64,000 nucleotides of DNA from Anaerobaca sp035448545 (lineage in GTDB: Bacteria > Planctomycetota > Phycisphaerae > Sedimentisphaerales > Anaerobacaceae). The notes under the pieces were generated by a model. It was not told the origin of the DNA and made no database searches. It saw only the letters and a list, made by a program, of their open reading frames with translations. Position 1 is the stretch's first letter; the number at the start of each line of letters is the position of its first letter. This document shows, one piece after another, positions 18,560 through 26,040 of this stretch. The position numbers were made by a program, and so were the translations under genes. Location: the NCBI GenBank assembly GCA_035448545.1, contig DAOTJE010000024.1, forward strand, positions 1 to 64,000. The letters run 5' to 3'.

Positions 18560-19978
18560 ATGCCAGTGGACAAGCACGTCGGTGAGACGCTCCGCCGCAG
18601 CGACAAACAGCTCTACGAAATCATCGAATCGATCTTCCCGACGGCGCCGAGCAGCGCCGCCTATCATCGCGGACTGCCGGAGGCCCTGGCCCAGGCCGAT
18701 GTGGAGGTCTACCGGCTGATCGCGGCCGAGCACGATCGGCTCCAGAGCACGCTGCAACTGATCGCTGCCGAGAACCAGTGCTCCCGCGCCGTGCTGGCGG
18801 CCCTGGGTTCCGTGGTGCAGAACAAGACGACCGAGGGGTTTGTCGGCGCGCGTTTCCACGGGGGCTGCGAGGTCGTCGACACCCTGGAGACCCTGGCGGT
18901 GACGCGGGCGAAGGCCGCCTTCGGCGCCCGATACGCCAATGTGCAGCCGCACTCGGGCACCGGCGCCAATCAGATCGTCCTGACCGCCATCCTCGAAACC
19001 GGCGATCGCATCCTGAGTCTCGCCATGGACCAAGGTGGTCACGTCTCCCACGGCGCCAACGTCGCATTTGCCGGCCGGTTCTTCGAGGTCGAGCAGTACT
19101 GCGTGGACCCGAAGTCTTTTCTGCTGGACTACGATGCGATCCGGCAGCAGGCGCTGCGGTTCCGACCCAAGCTGATCATCTGTGGGGCCAGCGCCTATTC
19201 GCGGACTATCGACTTTGCGGCGTACCGTCGGATCGCCGATGAGGTCGGCGCCTATCTCATGGCGGACATCTCGCACATCTCCGGTTTGATCGCGGCCGGC
19301 GTGCATCCGTCGCCGGTCGATCACGCGCATTTCACCACGACCAGCACCTACAAGCCGGGCGGACCGCGGGGCGGCCTGATCCTGATGGGCAAGGACTTCG
19401 ACGTCCCGATCGAGATCGGCGGCAGGTCCATGCCGCTCTGGGAGCGGATCGAGAAGACGACGTTCCCCGGCTTCCAGGGCACGCCGCACCTGAACAACAT
19501 CGCCGCCAAGGCGGTGTTTTTCCGGGAGATGCTCTCGGCCGAGTACAAGGCCCGGCAGTTCAGAATCGTGGAGAATGCCCAAGCCCTTGCCCGGGCCTTC
19601 GACCGGCTCGGCTATGACATCCTCACCGGCGGGACCGACAACCATATGTTCTGCATCAACGTCGGCCACTTCCGTGAGGGTCTCACCGGCGCCATCGCCC
19701 AGAGGTGCCTCGAAGAGTGCGGTATTATCGTCAATATGAACCGCCTGCCCTACGATCCGCACAGTCCGCGCGTCACCAGCGGGATGCGCCTGGGCACTCC
19801 CATCGTCACGAAGAACGGCATGGGCCCGATCCAGATGGAAGCGATTGCCGGCCTGGTCGATAGCGTCCTGACCCGCGTCGAGCCGACAGGGGGCCGGGAA
19901 TACCGCCTCGACGACCGCCTCCGCCTCGAGACCAGGTGCCGGGTCCAGGACCTCTGCGCCCGCTTCCCGATGGTGTGA
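18560..19978 (+). CDS. glyA: serine hydroxymethyltransferase-like PLP enzyme with altered active site
   Basis: 472 aa from ATG 18560 (GAAGG 7 nt upstream). The overall fold matches SHMT: 'LQLIAAEN', 'GGCEVVDTLE', 'YANVQPHSGTGANQ', 'DISHISGLIAAGVHPSP', 'SGMRLGTP'. SHMT makes glycine and 5,10-methylene-THF from serine. Several usual active-site residues differ: the PLP lysine motif is TTTSTYKPGGPRGG (Lys about 265) instead of TTTTHKTLxGPRGG, one residue shorter and with His replaced by Tyr; the NKYAEGYPGKRYYGG segment reads NKTTEGFVGARFHGG, keeping Glu but losing the tyrosines. It also has an extra 60-residue N-terminal extension. It could be the housekeeping GlyA of this lineage or a transaldolase-like relative; I cannot decide. 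Confidence 0.8.
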   Translation: MPVDKHVGETLRRSDKQLYEIIESIFPTAPSSAAYHRGLPEALAQADVEVYRLIAAEHDRLQSTLQLIAAENQCSRAVLAALGSVVQNKTTEGFVGARFHGGCEVVDTLETLAVTRAKAAFGARYANVQPHSGTGANQIVLTAILETGDRILSLAMDQGGHVSHGANVAFAGRFFEVEQYCVDPKSFLLDYDAIRQQALRFRPKLIICGASAYSRTIDFAAYRRIADEVGAYLMADISHISGLIAAGVHPSPVDHAHFTTTSTYKPGGPRGGLILMGKDFDVPIEIGGRSMPLWERIEKTTFPGFQGTPHLNNIAAKAVFFREMLSAEYKARQFRIVENAQALARAFDRLGYDILTGGTDNHMFCINVGHFREGLTGAIAQRCLEECGIIVNMNRLPYDPHSPRVTSGMRLGTPIVTKNGMGPIQMEAIAGLVDSVLTRVEPTGGREYRLDDRLRLETRCRVQDLCARFPMV

Positions 19979-20066
19979 CTGGGACATCCCGCCGGTCCCG
20001 TCCATATGGGTTCTGCCGCCTTCCATGCAGGTGGGTTCCACCGAGGAGCTTCTTTACTCTGCGCAT

Positions 20067-20098
20067 GAAAGAAGGCCATAAGTTGGCAGCTTATGGCC
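20067..20098 (-). terminator. probable intrinsic terminator after a small minus-strand gene
   Basis: Read on the minus strand, GGCCATAAG pairs with CTTATGGCC (20074-20082 with 20090-20098; 7-nt loop) and is followed by TTCTTTC. It lies 38 bp after the small ORF at 20136-20348. On the plus strand there is no T-tract, so it is not a good glyA terminator. Confidence 0.5.
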
Positions 20099-20135
20099 TG
20101 TTGGCTTGTAACCGGGAGTTTTGTTCCTTGTCATG

Positions 20136-20348
20136 CTATGGCATGGTGTTGCATGGGTTCGGGATGCCGCGAGGCGGGGGTCGGATATGCCAGGCCGCAG
20201 TCCAGTCTCTGCGGGAAGGGTTGGGTGTTCTGGTTGTGGGTTGGCTGACGCATTGGTTGCTTGCGTGTGTTTGGTCCGCCGATTGCGGATAGATGCACAG
20301 CCCCAGGAACAACCACAGTACTTCGGCGACAAACATCCTTGTCTTCAT
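20136..20348 (-). CDS. possible small secreted protein, 70 aa
   Basis: ATG 20348 has GGGGA 7 nt upstream. The N-terminus MKTRMFVAEVLWLFLGLCIY looks like a signal peptide or membrane anchor with cleavage near PQSA|DQT; the rest is Thr-, Pro- and Asn-rich with no family I recognise. A hairpin with a T-rich tail follows 38 bp downstream. Against it: composition is not clearly coding, and no homologue is known to me. It occupies part of the 668-bp gap between glyA and ispA; the remainder (20349-20646) contains a 14-bp perfect palindrome TATCAGTACTGATA (20537-20550) among three GGTATCA repeats (near 20472, 20535 and 20556). Confidence 0.35.
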   Translation of the reverse strand: MKTRMFVAEVLWLFLGLCIYPQSADQTHASNQCVSQPTTRTPNPSRRDWTAAWHIRPPPRGIPNPCNTMP

Positions 20349-20646
20349 GTGTACATCCCCACAGTGTCGTCCTGTGTATCGACCGGCGGCCGGATTTTTC
20401 CTTAGTCGATTCCGACGACGCGGGCCGGCAGAGGAATCGGAGCATTGCGGGTGCAGATAGTGGTATCAGTTCGGCAGGGCGGGTTCTTTCCGGTCGTTGC
20501 TTCCGGGCCGATTCGTGTGGCTCCGGCGGGCGGCGGTATCAGTACTGATAGCAGGGGTATCACCGGCGGAAAGATTTTTGCGGCGCGCTGGAATTTTCTT
20601 TGTCCAATGCGCCTGTCCGGGATTTCCGGAGGGTGCTGACCGTGAA

Positions 20647-21552
20647 TCACTTGCGGCGGTCAAGCAGGGCGAAGGCCAGTTGACGCAGCACGTCGGCCCG
20701 GGGACCGAACGACTCCAGCGCCGCCACCGCTTCGTCGGCCAGTTGCCGCTCCAGCGCCTTGGACTGTTCGATGCCCAGCAGGGCGGGATAGGTACACTTG
20801 GCGGCCTTGACGTCTTTGCCGGCGGTCTTGCCCAACTGCTCGCTGGAGGCGCTGACGTCGAGGATGTCGTCGGCGATCTGGAAGCCCAGGCCGATCTTGA
20901 GGCCGTACCGCGCCAGCGCATCCAATTGCTCGCGATCGGCGCGGCCGCAGAGACCGCCCATCACCGCCGCGCAGCGGAACATCTTGGCGGTCTTGTGGAT
21001 ATGGATGTACTCGAGGGATTCGAGGCTGCCCTGGGTATTCTCGGCCTTGAGGTCGGCGACCTGTCCGGCGATCATCCCGGCCGGTCCGGCGGCTTGCGCC
21101 AGCTCACGAACCAGTGCGACCGCCACGGATGCCTCGTCGATTCGCTCGGCCAGCAGCTCGAACGCCAGCGTCAGCAGGGCGTCACCGGTGAGGATCGCGG
21201 TTGCTTCGTCAAAGGCCTTGTGGCATGTCGGCCGCCCCCGACGCAGATCGTCGTCGTCCATCGCGGGCAGGTCGTCGTGGACCAGCGAATAGGTGTGGAC
21301 CATCTCGATGGCCGCCGCCGCAATCCGGGCGTTCGAGTTCTCCCGCCCGGACACCAGTTCGCAGCACCACAGGACCAGCATCGAACGGATACGCTTGCCC
21401 GGTGCCGAGAGCGTGTAGAGCATTGCTCTGCGCAGGTCTTCGGGGATCCCGGGCTGCTCGGCGACGAGGCGTTCGAGCAGCTCGTTCATGGCAGGAAGTC
21501 TATTGTGCATCAGGGTGCGTAGATCGGAGTGGCTTGCATTGCGGACTGGCAT
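20647..21552 (-). CDS. ispA: polyprenyl (geranyl/farnesyl) diphosphate synthase
   Basis: 301 aa from ATG 21552, close to E. coli IspA (299). The frame is open further upstream but there overlaps miaA on the other strand, so the long version is not real; ATG 21510 and 21489 are other starts and none has a clear ribosome site. It condenses IPP with DMAPP and GPP to FPP in the cytosol. Evidence: 'APGKRIRSMLVLWCCEL', first Asp-rich motif 'HDDLPAMDDDDLRRGRPT', 'GDALLTLAFELL', 'AGMIAGQVADL', 'HIHKTAKMFRCAAVMG', second Asp-rich motif 'GFQIADDILD', and the C-terminal 'GKDVKAAKCTYPALLG'. The long Asp spacing DDxxxxD is typical of bacterial FPP synthases. Confidence 0.95.
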   Translation of the reverse strand: MPVRNASHSDLRTLMHNRLPAMNELLERLVAEQPGIPEDLRRAMLYTLSAPGKRIRSMLVLWCCELVSGRENSNARIAAAAIEMVHTYSLVHDDLPAMDDDDLRRGRPTCHKAFDEATAILTGDALLTLAFELLAERIDEASVAVALVRELAQAAGPAGMIAGQVADLKAENTQGSLESLEYIHIHKTAKMFRCAAVMGGLCGRADREQLDALARYGLKIGLGFQIADDILDVSASSEQLGKTAGKDVKAAKCTYPALLGIEQSKALERQLADEAVAALESFGPRADVLRQLAFALLDRRK

Positions 21553-21586
21553 ACGGCACGAGCGAGTTGGTCGAGGACACGGTTTT

Positions 21587-21615
21587 TTGCGAACAGGGTA
21601 ACAAGGCTGTATTAT
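21587..21615 (+). promoter_or_regulatory. probable sigma70 promoter of miaA
   Basis: TTGCGA (21587-21592), 17-nt spacer, TATTAT (21610-21615), with the miaA start 30 bp further on. It lies between the divergent ispA and miaA starts. Confidence 0.45.
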
Positions 21616-21645
21616 ACTGGCCGCCGGAGGATTGTGCAGGAAATT

Positions 21646-22569
21646 ATGAACCACAAGATGATTATGATTCTGGGGGTGACGGCCTCGGGCAAGGGCCGCC
21701 TGGCGTTCGACCTGGCCAGGCATCTCGACGCGGAGATCGTCAGCGTGGACTCGATGAAGGTCTATCGGCGGATGGACGTCGGAACCGCCAAACCGTCGCC
21801 GGAGGCCCAACGGCAGGTCCGCTACCACATGATCGACGTGGTCGAGCCGAGCGAGTCGTTCAGCGCAGGGCTTTTCCTGGAGAAGGCCTCGGCGGCCATC
21901 GCGGAGATCCGCCGACGCGGCAAGTCGGTGGTCGCCGTCGGAGGCACGGCTCTTTACAGCAAGGCGCTGCTCTACGGGCTTTTTGAGGGTCCCGGCAGCG
22001 ACGAGCGGACGCGGCGTGAACTGCTGGCCCGGGTCGAAGCCGAAGGTCTGGCGACGCTGCACCGGGAGCTGAGCAGGATTGATCCCACGGCGGCCGACCG
22101 GATCAGTCCCAACGACGCCAAACGCATCGTCCGTGCCCTGGAGGTCTATCGACTGACCGGCAAACCCATATCGAGCCTTCAGAAACAGTTTGATGCCCCC
22201 GGCATGGTCGAACACTGGAAAATTATCGGGCTTCGGCGGGAAAGGCCGGTCGAGAGCGCGCGGATCAACGCACGCGTCAAGAAGATGGTTCAGATGGGTC
22301 TGGTTGACGAGGTTCGATCGCTGCTGTCCGAGGAGCGACCCCTGAGTCCGCAGGCCCGCTGCGCGATCGGCTACGCAGAGATGATCGAGCACGTGGAAGG
22401 ACGGTTGTCTCTGGATGAAGCGGTCGAGCAGATCAAGAAGAACACGCGCCGGCTGGCGAAGGGGCAGCGTACCTGGTTCCGGCGGTTCCCCGATGTCCTG
22501 TGGATCGACGTCGGGCCGGAGGAGTCGTCGCAGAGCGTGTTCGAGCGGGTAGCGTCGCAGTTGGACTAA
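21646..22569 (+). CDS. miaA: tRNA dimethylallyltransferase
   Basis: 307 aa from ATG 21646 (AGGA 6 nt upstream). It transfers the dimethylallyl group to A37 of tRNAs reading UNN codons, using the DMAPP made by the isoprenoid pathway whose genes dxr and ispA are close by. Evidence: the P-loop 'ILGVTASGKGRLAFDLA' (GxTxSGK), 'AEIVSVDSMKVYRRMDVGTAKPS' (the Asp general base and substrate Ser), 'YHMIDVVEPSESFSAGLF', 'VVAVGGTALYSKALLYG', 'DAKRIVRALEVYRLTGKPIS' and the C-terminal 'IKKNTRRLAKGQRTWFRR'. The P-loop carries Val-Thr-Ala where many have Pro-Thr-Ala. Its stop overlaps the convergent ATP-cone gene by 4 bp. Confidence 0.95.
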   Translation: MNHKMIMILGVTASGKGRLAFDLARHLDAEIVSVDSMKVYRRMDVGTAKPSPEAQRQVRYHMIDVVEPSESFSAGLFLEKASAAIAEIRRRGKSVVAVGGTALYSKALLYGLFEGPGSDERTRRELLARVEAEGLATLHRELSRIDPTAADRISPNDAKRIVRALEVYRLTGKPISSLQKQFDAPGMVEHWKIIGLRRERPVESARINARVKKMVQMGLVDEVRSLLSEERPLSPQARCAIGYAEMIEHVEGRLSLDEAVEQIKKNTRRLAKGQRTWFRRFPDVLWIDVGPEESSQSVFERVASQLD

Positions 22570-23171
22570 TGCACCTGAAGTTCCTGTTCGGCTCGAAGCA
22601 GGGCGGCCGCTTCTCCCAGCACGAGCTGCTTGATCAGGCTCAGCGGGACCATCGTCATCTCCATGCGGAAGACCTTCTCCTCCACGGCGGAAGCCACCGC
22701 GCGGGCTGTCCGCCGCGGCAGGCCGAAACGCTCCGTCAGGTCTTGCACGATCCGTCCCTTGTCCCAGGCCGTTCGCGCGGGGGCGCTATCCGCCTGAAAC
22801 AGTTGCCGGGCGTCCGTGAATTCATGTATGTCCACCGCGAGCACCTCCGTGCGGGCGCGCTTGAGACGACGCTCGAACGCATGCTTGGCCAGCGCCAGGG
22901 CCGCTTCCTCGTGTCCCGTTGCTGTCAGCACCGCTTTGATCATCGCGAAAATCTCGCCCGACGTGGCGATGGCGCGATTGTGCTTGTTGTACAGATAGAA
23001 GGTGACAACCTCCGTCAGGTCTTCGGCCATGACCATGTCACCCTGCCCGCAGGCGGTCAGGGCGTTGTTGATGGTCCCGAGGACCTTGGTGTGCAGATAG
23101 GCCTCTGTGCTTCCGTCGGATTTCCTGACGCGTAACTGCCTGTTCATCTGTCCGTGGTTGCCTCCATGCAA
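22566..23171 (-). CDS. stand-alone tandem ATP-cone protein
   Basis: 201 aa from ATG 23171 (GGCAGG 5 nt upstream); ATG 23147 at the conserved 'NRQLRVRKSDGS' is an alternative. Two ATP-cone domains are visible: about 10-100 ('VRKSDGSTEAYLHTKVLGTINNAL' ... 'EIFAMIKAVLTATGHEEAALALAKH') and about 135-195 ('WDKGRIVQDLTERFGLPRRTARAVASAVEEKVF' ... 'LSLIKQLVLGEAAALL'). ATP-cones sense ATP/dATP in class I and III ribonucleotide reductases and in NrdR. No reductase domain is attached. It lies 70 bp after nrdR on the same strand, so a role in nucleotide-pool sensing is likely; its partner is unknown. Confidence 0.8.
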   Translation of the reverse strand: MHGGNHGQMNRQLRVRKSDGSTEAYLHTKVLGTINNALTACGQGDMVMAEDLTEVVTFYLYNKHNRAIATSGEIFAMIKAVLTATGHEEAALALAKHAFERRLKRARTEVLAVDIHEFTDARQLFQADSAPARTAWDKGRIVQDLTERFGLPRRTARAVASAVEEKVFRMEMTMVPLSLIKQLVLGEAAALLRAEQELQVH

Positions 23172-23241
23172 ACCTGCCCCGTCGGTCGGAACCCGACCTC
23201 GTGTCCGGCGTCGCGCAGGACGCCGCCGACGCTCGATGTTT

Positions 23242-23733
23242 CTATTGATCGAAGAGCTTCAATTGCTCCGCCGCGTCCGTGTCCTGGATGGCCCTGGTTA
23301 CCTCGTCGAGCAACTCACCGGCGTCCCGAAAATCCCGATAGACGCTCGCGAAGCGGATGTACGCCACCTTGTCGATCGAGCGAAGGTGCTTCATCACGCA
23401 TTCGCCGATGAAGGCCGACGTCACTTCCTTGTCGAACCGTCGGAAGATGTCCTCCTCGATCTTGTCCGCCACCAGTTGAATCTGCTCAGCCGAAACGGGC
23501 CTTTTGTAGCAGGCTTTCTGCACGCCCACGATGATCTTGTCGCGGTCGTACGGGACACGGGACTTGTCCTTCTTCACCACGTGCAGTTTGAAGCTCTCGC
23601 TGGTTTTCTCATAGGTGGTGAAGCGCCTTTTGCAGATCAGGCACTGACGTCTGCGGCGGATGACGCGGCCCGAGTCGCTGGAGCGAGAATCCACTACTTT
23701 GTCACTGTCTTCCTTGCAGAAAGGACATCGCAC
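23242..23733 (-). CDS. nrdR: transcriptional repressor NrdR
   Basis: 163 aa, normal family length. An N-terminal zinc ribbon with the four Cys of CPFC...CLIC ('MRCPFCKEDSDKVVDSRSSDSGRVIRRRRQCLICKRRFTTYE') is followed by an ATP-cone ('VVKKDKSRVPYDRDKIIVGVQKACYKRPVSAEQI'). It represses ribonucleotide reductase genes by binding paired NrdR boxes when dATP is high. A strong promoter and two box-like sites lie in its own upstream region. It is probably co-transcribed with the tandem ATP-cone gene 70 bp downstream. The C-terminal tail after the ATP-cone ('DTDAAEQLKLFDQ') is typical. Confidence 0.97.
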   Translation of the reverse strand: MRCPFCKEDSDKVVDSRSSDSGRVIRRRRQCLICKRRFTTYEKTSESFKLHVVKKDKSRVPYDRDKIIVGVQKACYKRPVSAEQIQLVADKIEEDIFRRFDKEVTSAFIGECVMKHLRSIDKVAYIRFASVYRDFRDAGELLDEVTRAIQDTDAAEQLKLFDQ

Positions 23734-23813
23734 GACCCAACAACCTCCCGCTCTGACGGTCCCCAGGTCCCATGGCCTCGCCCATCCAACTTTTTGGTCC
23801 GAGCCATGAGTAG

Positions 23814-23864
23814 CCCCATATTTAGGTATGCGCGGTATTGTACTCTCAAGATATGGGGTGTCAA
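23814..23864 (-). promoter_or_regulatory. nrdR promoter overlapped by two NrdR-box-like sites
   Basis: On the minus strand: TTGACA (23864-23859), 16-nt spacer, TACAAT (23842-23837). Two CCCCATAT half-similar boxes occur in opposite orientation with their ATAT cores at 23851-23854 (inside the spacer) and 23818-23821 (about 10 nt after the expected start). Core-to-core distance is 33 bp, about three helical turns. Each matches the NrdR-box consensus acaCwATATwtwGt at about 10 of 14 positions. A leader of about 95 nt precedes nrdR. Confidence 0.6.
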
Positions 23865-23927
23865 CGGAAATGTGCGGGACGAGGGTCGAACTTTTTCATG
23901 GTTACGCGCCGTGCGGGGATTCGCGCA

Positions 23928-23964
23928 AGAAAAAAAGAAGCCTCTGCGTCAGGGACGCAGAGGC
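23928..23964 (-). terminator. strong Rho-independent terminator
   Basis: On the minus strand an 11-bp perfect stem (GCCTCTGCGTC with GACGCAGAGGC, 3-nt loop) is followed by TTCTTTTTTTCTTG. It ends whatever is transcribed from upstream (the ppi operon or a small RNA) and insulates the nrdR promoter, which starts 64 bp later. Confidence 0.88.
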
Positions 23965-24168
23965 CCACTCGGAAAGAAACTCACATTGCCCCCCCCAATA
24001 GACTGTCGTATGTGACGCTGCGAGAATTCCGAGTGCAGTACACAGGTCGAGCCTGGGGTCCTTGTCCTGTCGGATTCTTGCCGGTGTCGCCTCGCCGCCG
24101 ATTGAAGTGTTCCGGGCGGCACTCTTGTCCGGCTATTGAAAGTCTAATACACAAATGGAAAAAGGCAA
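23928..24168 (-). ncRNA. candidate small transcript between ppi and the terminator
   Basis: The 300 bp between the ppi stop and the terminator contain an AT-rich patch with TTGCCT (24168-24163), a 16-nt spacer and TAGACT (24146-24141), which could start a roughly 205-nt RNA ending at the strong terminator. It includes a run of eight G (on the minus strand) near 23990. No convincing small ORF is present (a 66-codon frame at 23981-24181 has no ribosome site). Alternatively the segment is just the 3' UTR of ppi. I do not recognise an RNA family. Confidence 0.3.
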
Positions 24169-24265
24169 ATTCGCACGGCAATTTGCGCCCGCGGCCTGCC
24201 GAGTCGGCGAAGCGGCGCCTTGACGCCGCACGCGTGTGGTCGTGCCGGCGCGATCAGCGAGCCGA

Positions 24266-25123
24266 TCACACCTCCTCGATAGTGGCTTGGGCCCGCAGGG
24301 CGTCGAGATAATCACCGAGCGCCTGCTCCCGAAGCTGCTCCTGGACTTCCGCGGTCACCTGCTTCTTGACATCCTTGAGCGCGGGAATGCTGGCCGGGCG
24401 CCGATCGTAAACCTTGGCGATGTGGAACCCGAAACGCGTGCGAAACACGTCGCTGACCTGCCCCGGACTGAGGTTGAAGACGACATCCTCGAATTCCTCG
24501 ACCATCTGTCCGCGCATGACGTAGCCGAGGTCGCCGCCGCTGTCGGCGCAGTCGGTGTATCGGCCCACGACCACCTCGAACGGGGTGCCGCCCCGGATCT
24601 GCTCGTGGGCCTGGAGCATGGTCTGCATGGCGGTGTCTTCGTCCGTCTGCCAGTTGACGTACTTGACGATGTGGGCGACGTGAATCTGCTCGTCCGAGCG
24701 GAATCGGTCCTTGTTCTCCTCGTAGTACCGGCGAATCTGGTCTTCGGAGGGCTTGGGTGCCCTGGCGCAGACCTCGCCGATCTTGCGCTCCGTCTTCATC
24801 TGAAGCTCGATCGTGTGACGCACCTTCTCGTCGCTGTCGACGTCGAGCGCCTTGTGGAGCGCCTCGGCGCTGTCGTACTGCTGTCGCAGTTGTTGGAACA
24901 CTTCTTCGATTTCCTCGGGCGGGATAGCGGCCTCCGCCTTCGTGGCTTCCTGGCGAAGCAGGACGCGCTCGATCACATTGTCCCGGGACCACTCCTGCAA
25001 CTGGGCCTCGCGTTCGGCGGGGTCTTTCTCGGCGAAGACCTCTTCGTATCGCGGGCGCAAACGCTCGACCTCCCGCTGAATCTCCCTGTCGTCGATTCTC
25101 TCGCCGTTTATGACAAGGGTCAT
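24266..25123 (-). CDS. parvulin-type peptidyl-prolyl cis-trans isomerase
   Basis: 285 aa from ATG 25123 (AAGGAG 7 nt upstream). A SurA/PrsA-like N-terminal helical chaperone region (about 1-130) precedes a rotamase/parvulin domain (about 140-240: 'IHVAHIVKYV', 'GGTPFEVVVGRYTDCADSGGDLGYVMRGQMVEEFEDVVFNLSPGQVSDVFRTRFGFHIAKVYDRRP'). Unlike periplasmic SurA or PrsA it has no signal peptide or lipobox, so it appears cytosolic, closer to the short nitrogen-fixation-type (NifM-like) or trigger-type parvulins. It is the third gene of a minus-strand operon, 29 bp after the thymidylate synthase gene, with the terminator 300 bp downstream. Confidence 0.87.
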   Translation of the reverse strand: MTLVINGERIDDREIQREVERLRPRYEEVFAEKDPAEREAQLQEWSRDNVIERVLLRQEATKAEAAIPPEEIEEVFQQLRQQYDSAEALHKALDVDSDEKVRHTIELQMKTERKIGEVCARAPKPSEDQIRRYYEENKDRFRSDEQIHVAHIVKYVNWQTDEDTAMQTMLQAHEQIRGGTPFEVVVGRYTDCADSGGDLGYVMRGQMVEEFEDVVFNLSPGQVSDVFRTRFGFHIAKVYDRRPASIPALKDVKKQVTAEVQEQLREQALGDYLDALRAQATIEEV

Positions 25124-25152
25124 GCGATACTCCTTTGTGTGTGAAAGGGATT

Positions 25153-26040
25153 TCACCCTCGGGCTCTGGCGAACCAGTCGGGGTCCTGCGCCAGCTTGGC
25201 GCGGGCTTCGAGAGTCATCATCTCGAACGCCGGGTGCGTGCTGTTCCAGGCCCGCTCGGTGTACGGGCTGGTTCGCATTTTCTCGACCTCGACGGCCGCC
25301 TCTTTGAAGTAGCTGCCGTAGATGTGCAGCGAGTCGCTGATGTCGACGTAGCGCCCGACGCGGACAGGCGCGCCACGCCGGGCGGCAATGGCCTCGGCGA
25401 TGATCTGCTGGAGGTTGGTCAGCGCGTAGGCGTTCATGAACCAGGCCTTGTACAGGTCGCGGCTTCGCCAGTGCGTGTTCATGTTCAGCGTCAGGTGCCC
25501 GTCCTCGTCGGCCAGGAGTCGGCACCAGATCCGTTGGAGGCAGGGCGGATCGTCCGTCTGCGGGTCGGCGGTGGGCATCCAGGTGACCGCCTGGGCCCTT
25601 CGGCTGTGCCCGGTCCGCGAAAGGCAGTCGATGATGTACTGAATCTGATCCACCGCGATGAACGGCCGGGCGGCATCCGGATCGCGGAGGTCCGCGACGG
25701 GGCTGTACGCAAAGAGCCTTTCGTGGTACGTGTACGTCCACTTGCCGGCGGCCGGATCGATCCAGTGGTCGTGAATGCCCGCGACGACCTCCTGCCGGTA
25801 GGCCTCCAGCTCCTCGGGCCCGCCGGGAAAATTCTTGTGAATCCGCGGCTCGTTGAACGGATCGGTCACCACGATCATCACCGTCGCGTCTTTGCTGGGC
25901 GGATCGTCGGGCTTGTCGTATTGTGTCTTGACTTCGTAGCCCTGGTCCCACACGGCCAGGACCGCCTTCTCCCACGCCTCGGGCAGACACTCGGCACTGA
26001 CCGAAAGGACGGGGATCGTCTGCGTCCGGGGTGTCGTCAT
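25153..26040 (-). CDS. thyA: thymidylate synthase (ThyA family, divergent)
   Basis: 295 aa. It would methylate dUMP to dTMP with methylene-THF. Recognisable ThyA elements: 'YHERLF' and 'DQIQYIIDCLSRTGHSRRAQAVTWMP' (phosphate-binding Arg pair), the catalytic loop 'DDPPCLQRIWCRLL' with the nucleophile Cys, 'NTHWRSRDLYKAWFMNAYALTNLQQIIA' (the RSxD dUMP-binding motif) and 'VGRYVDISDSLHIYG' (the DxxHxY region). The N-terminal 75 residues have no ThyA similarity that I can see. The sequence is much nearer to archaeal-type ThyA than to E. coli ThyA. The start ATG overlaps the stop of the upstream membrane-protein gene as ATGA, so the two are translationally coupled. Confidence 0.85.
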   Translation of the reverse strand: MTTPRTQTIPVLSVSAECLPEAWEKAVLAVWDQGYEVKTQYDKPDDPPSKDATVMIVVTDPFNEPRIHKNFPGGPEELEAYRQEVVAGIHDHWIDPAAGKWTYTYHERLFAYSPVADLRDPDAARPFIAVDQIQYIIDCLSRTGHSRRAQAVTWMPTADPQTDDPPCLQRIWCRLLADEDGHLTLNMNTHWRSRDLYKAWFMNAYALTNLQQIIAEAIAARRGAPVRVGRYVDISDSLHIYGSYFKEAAVEVEKMRTSPYTERAWNSTHPAFEMMTLEARAKLAQDPDWFARARG

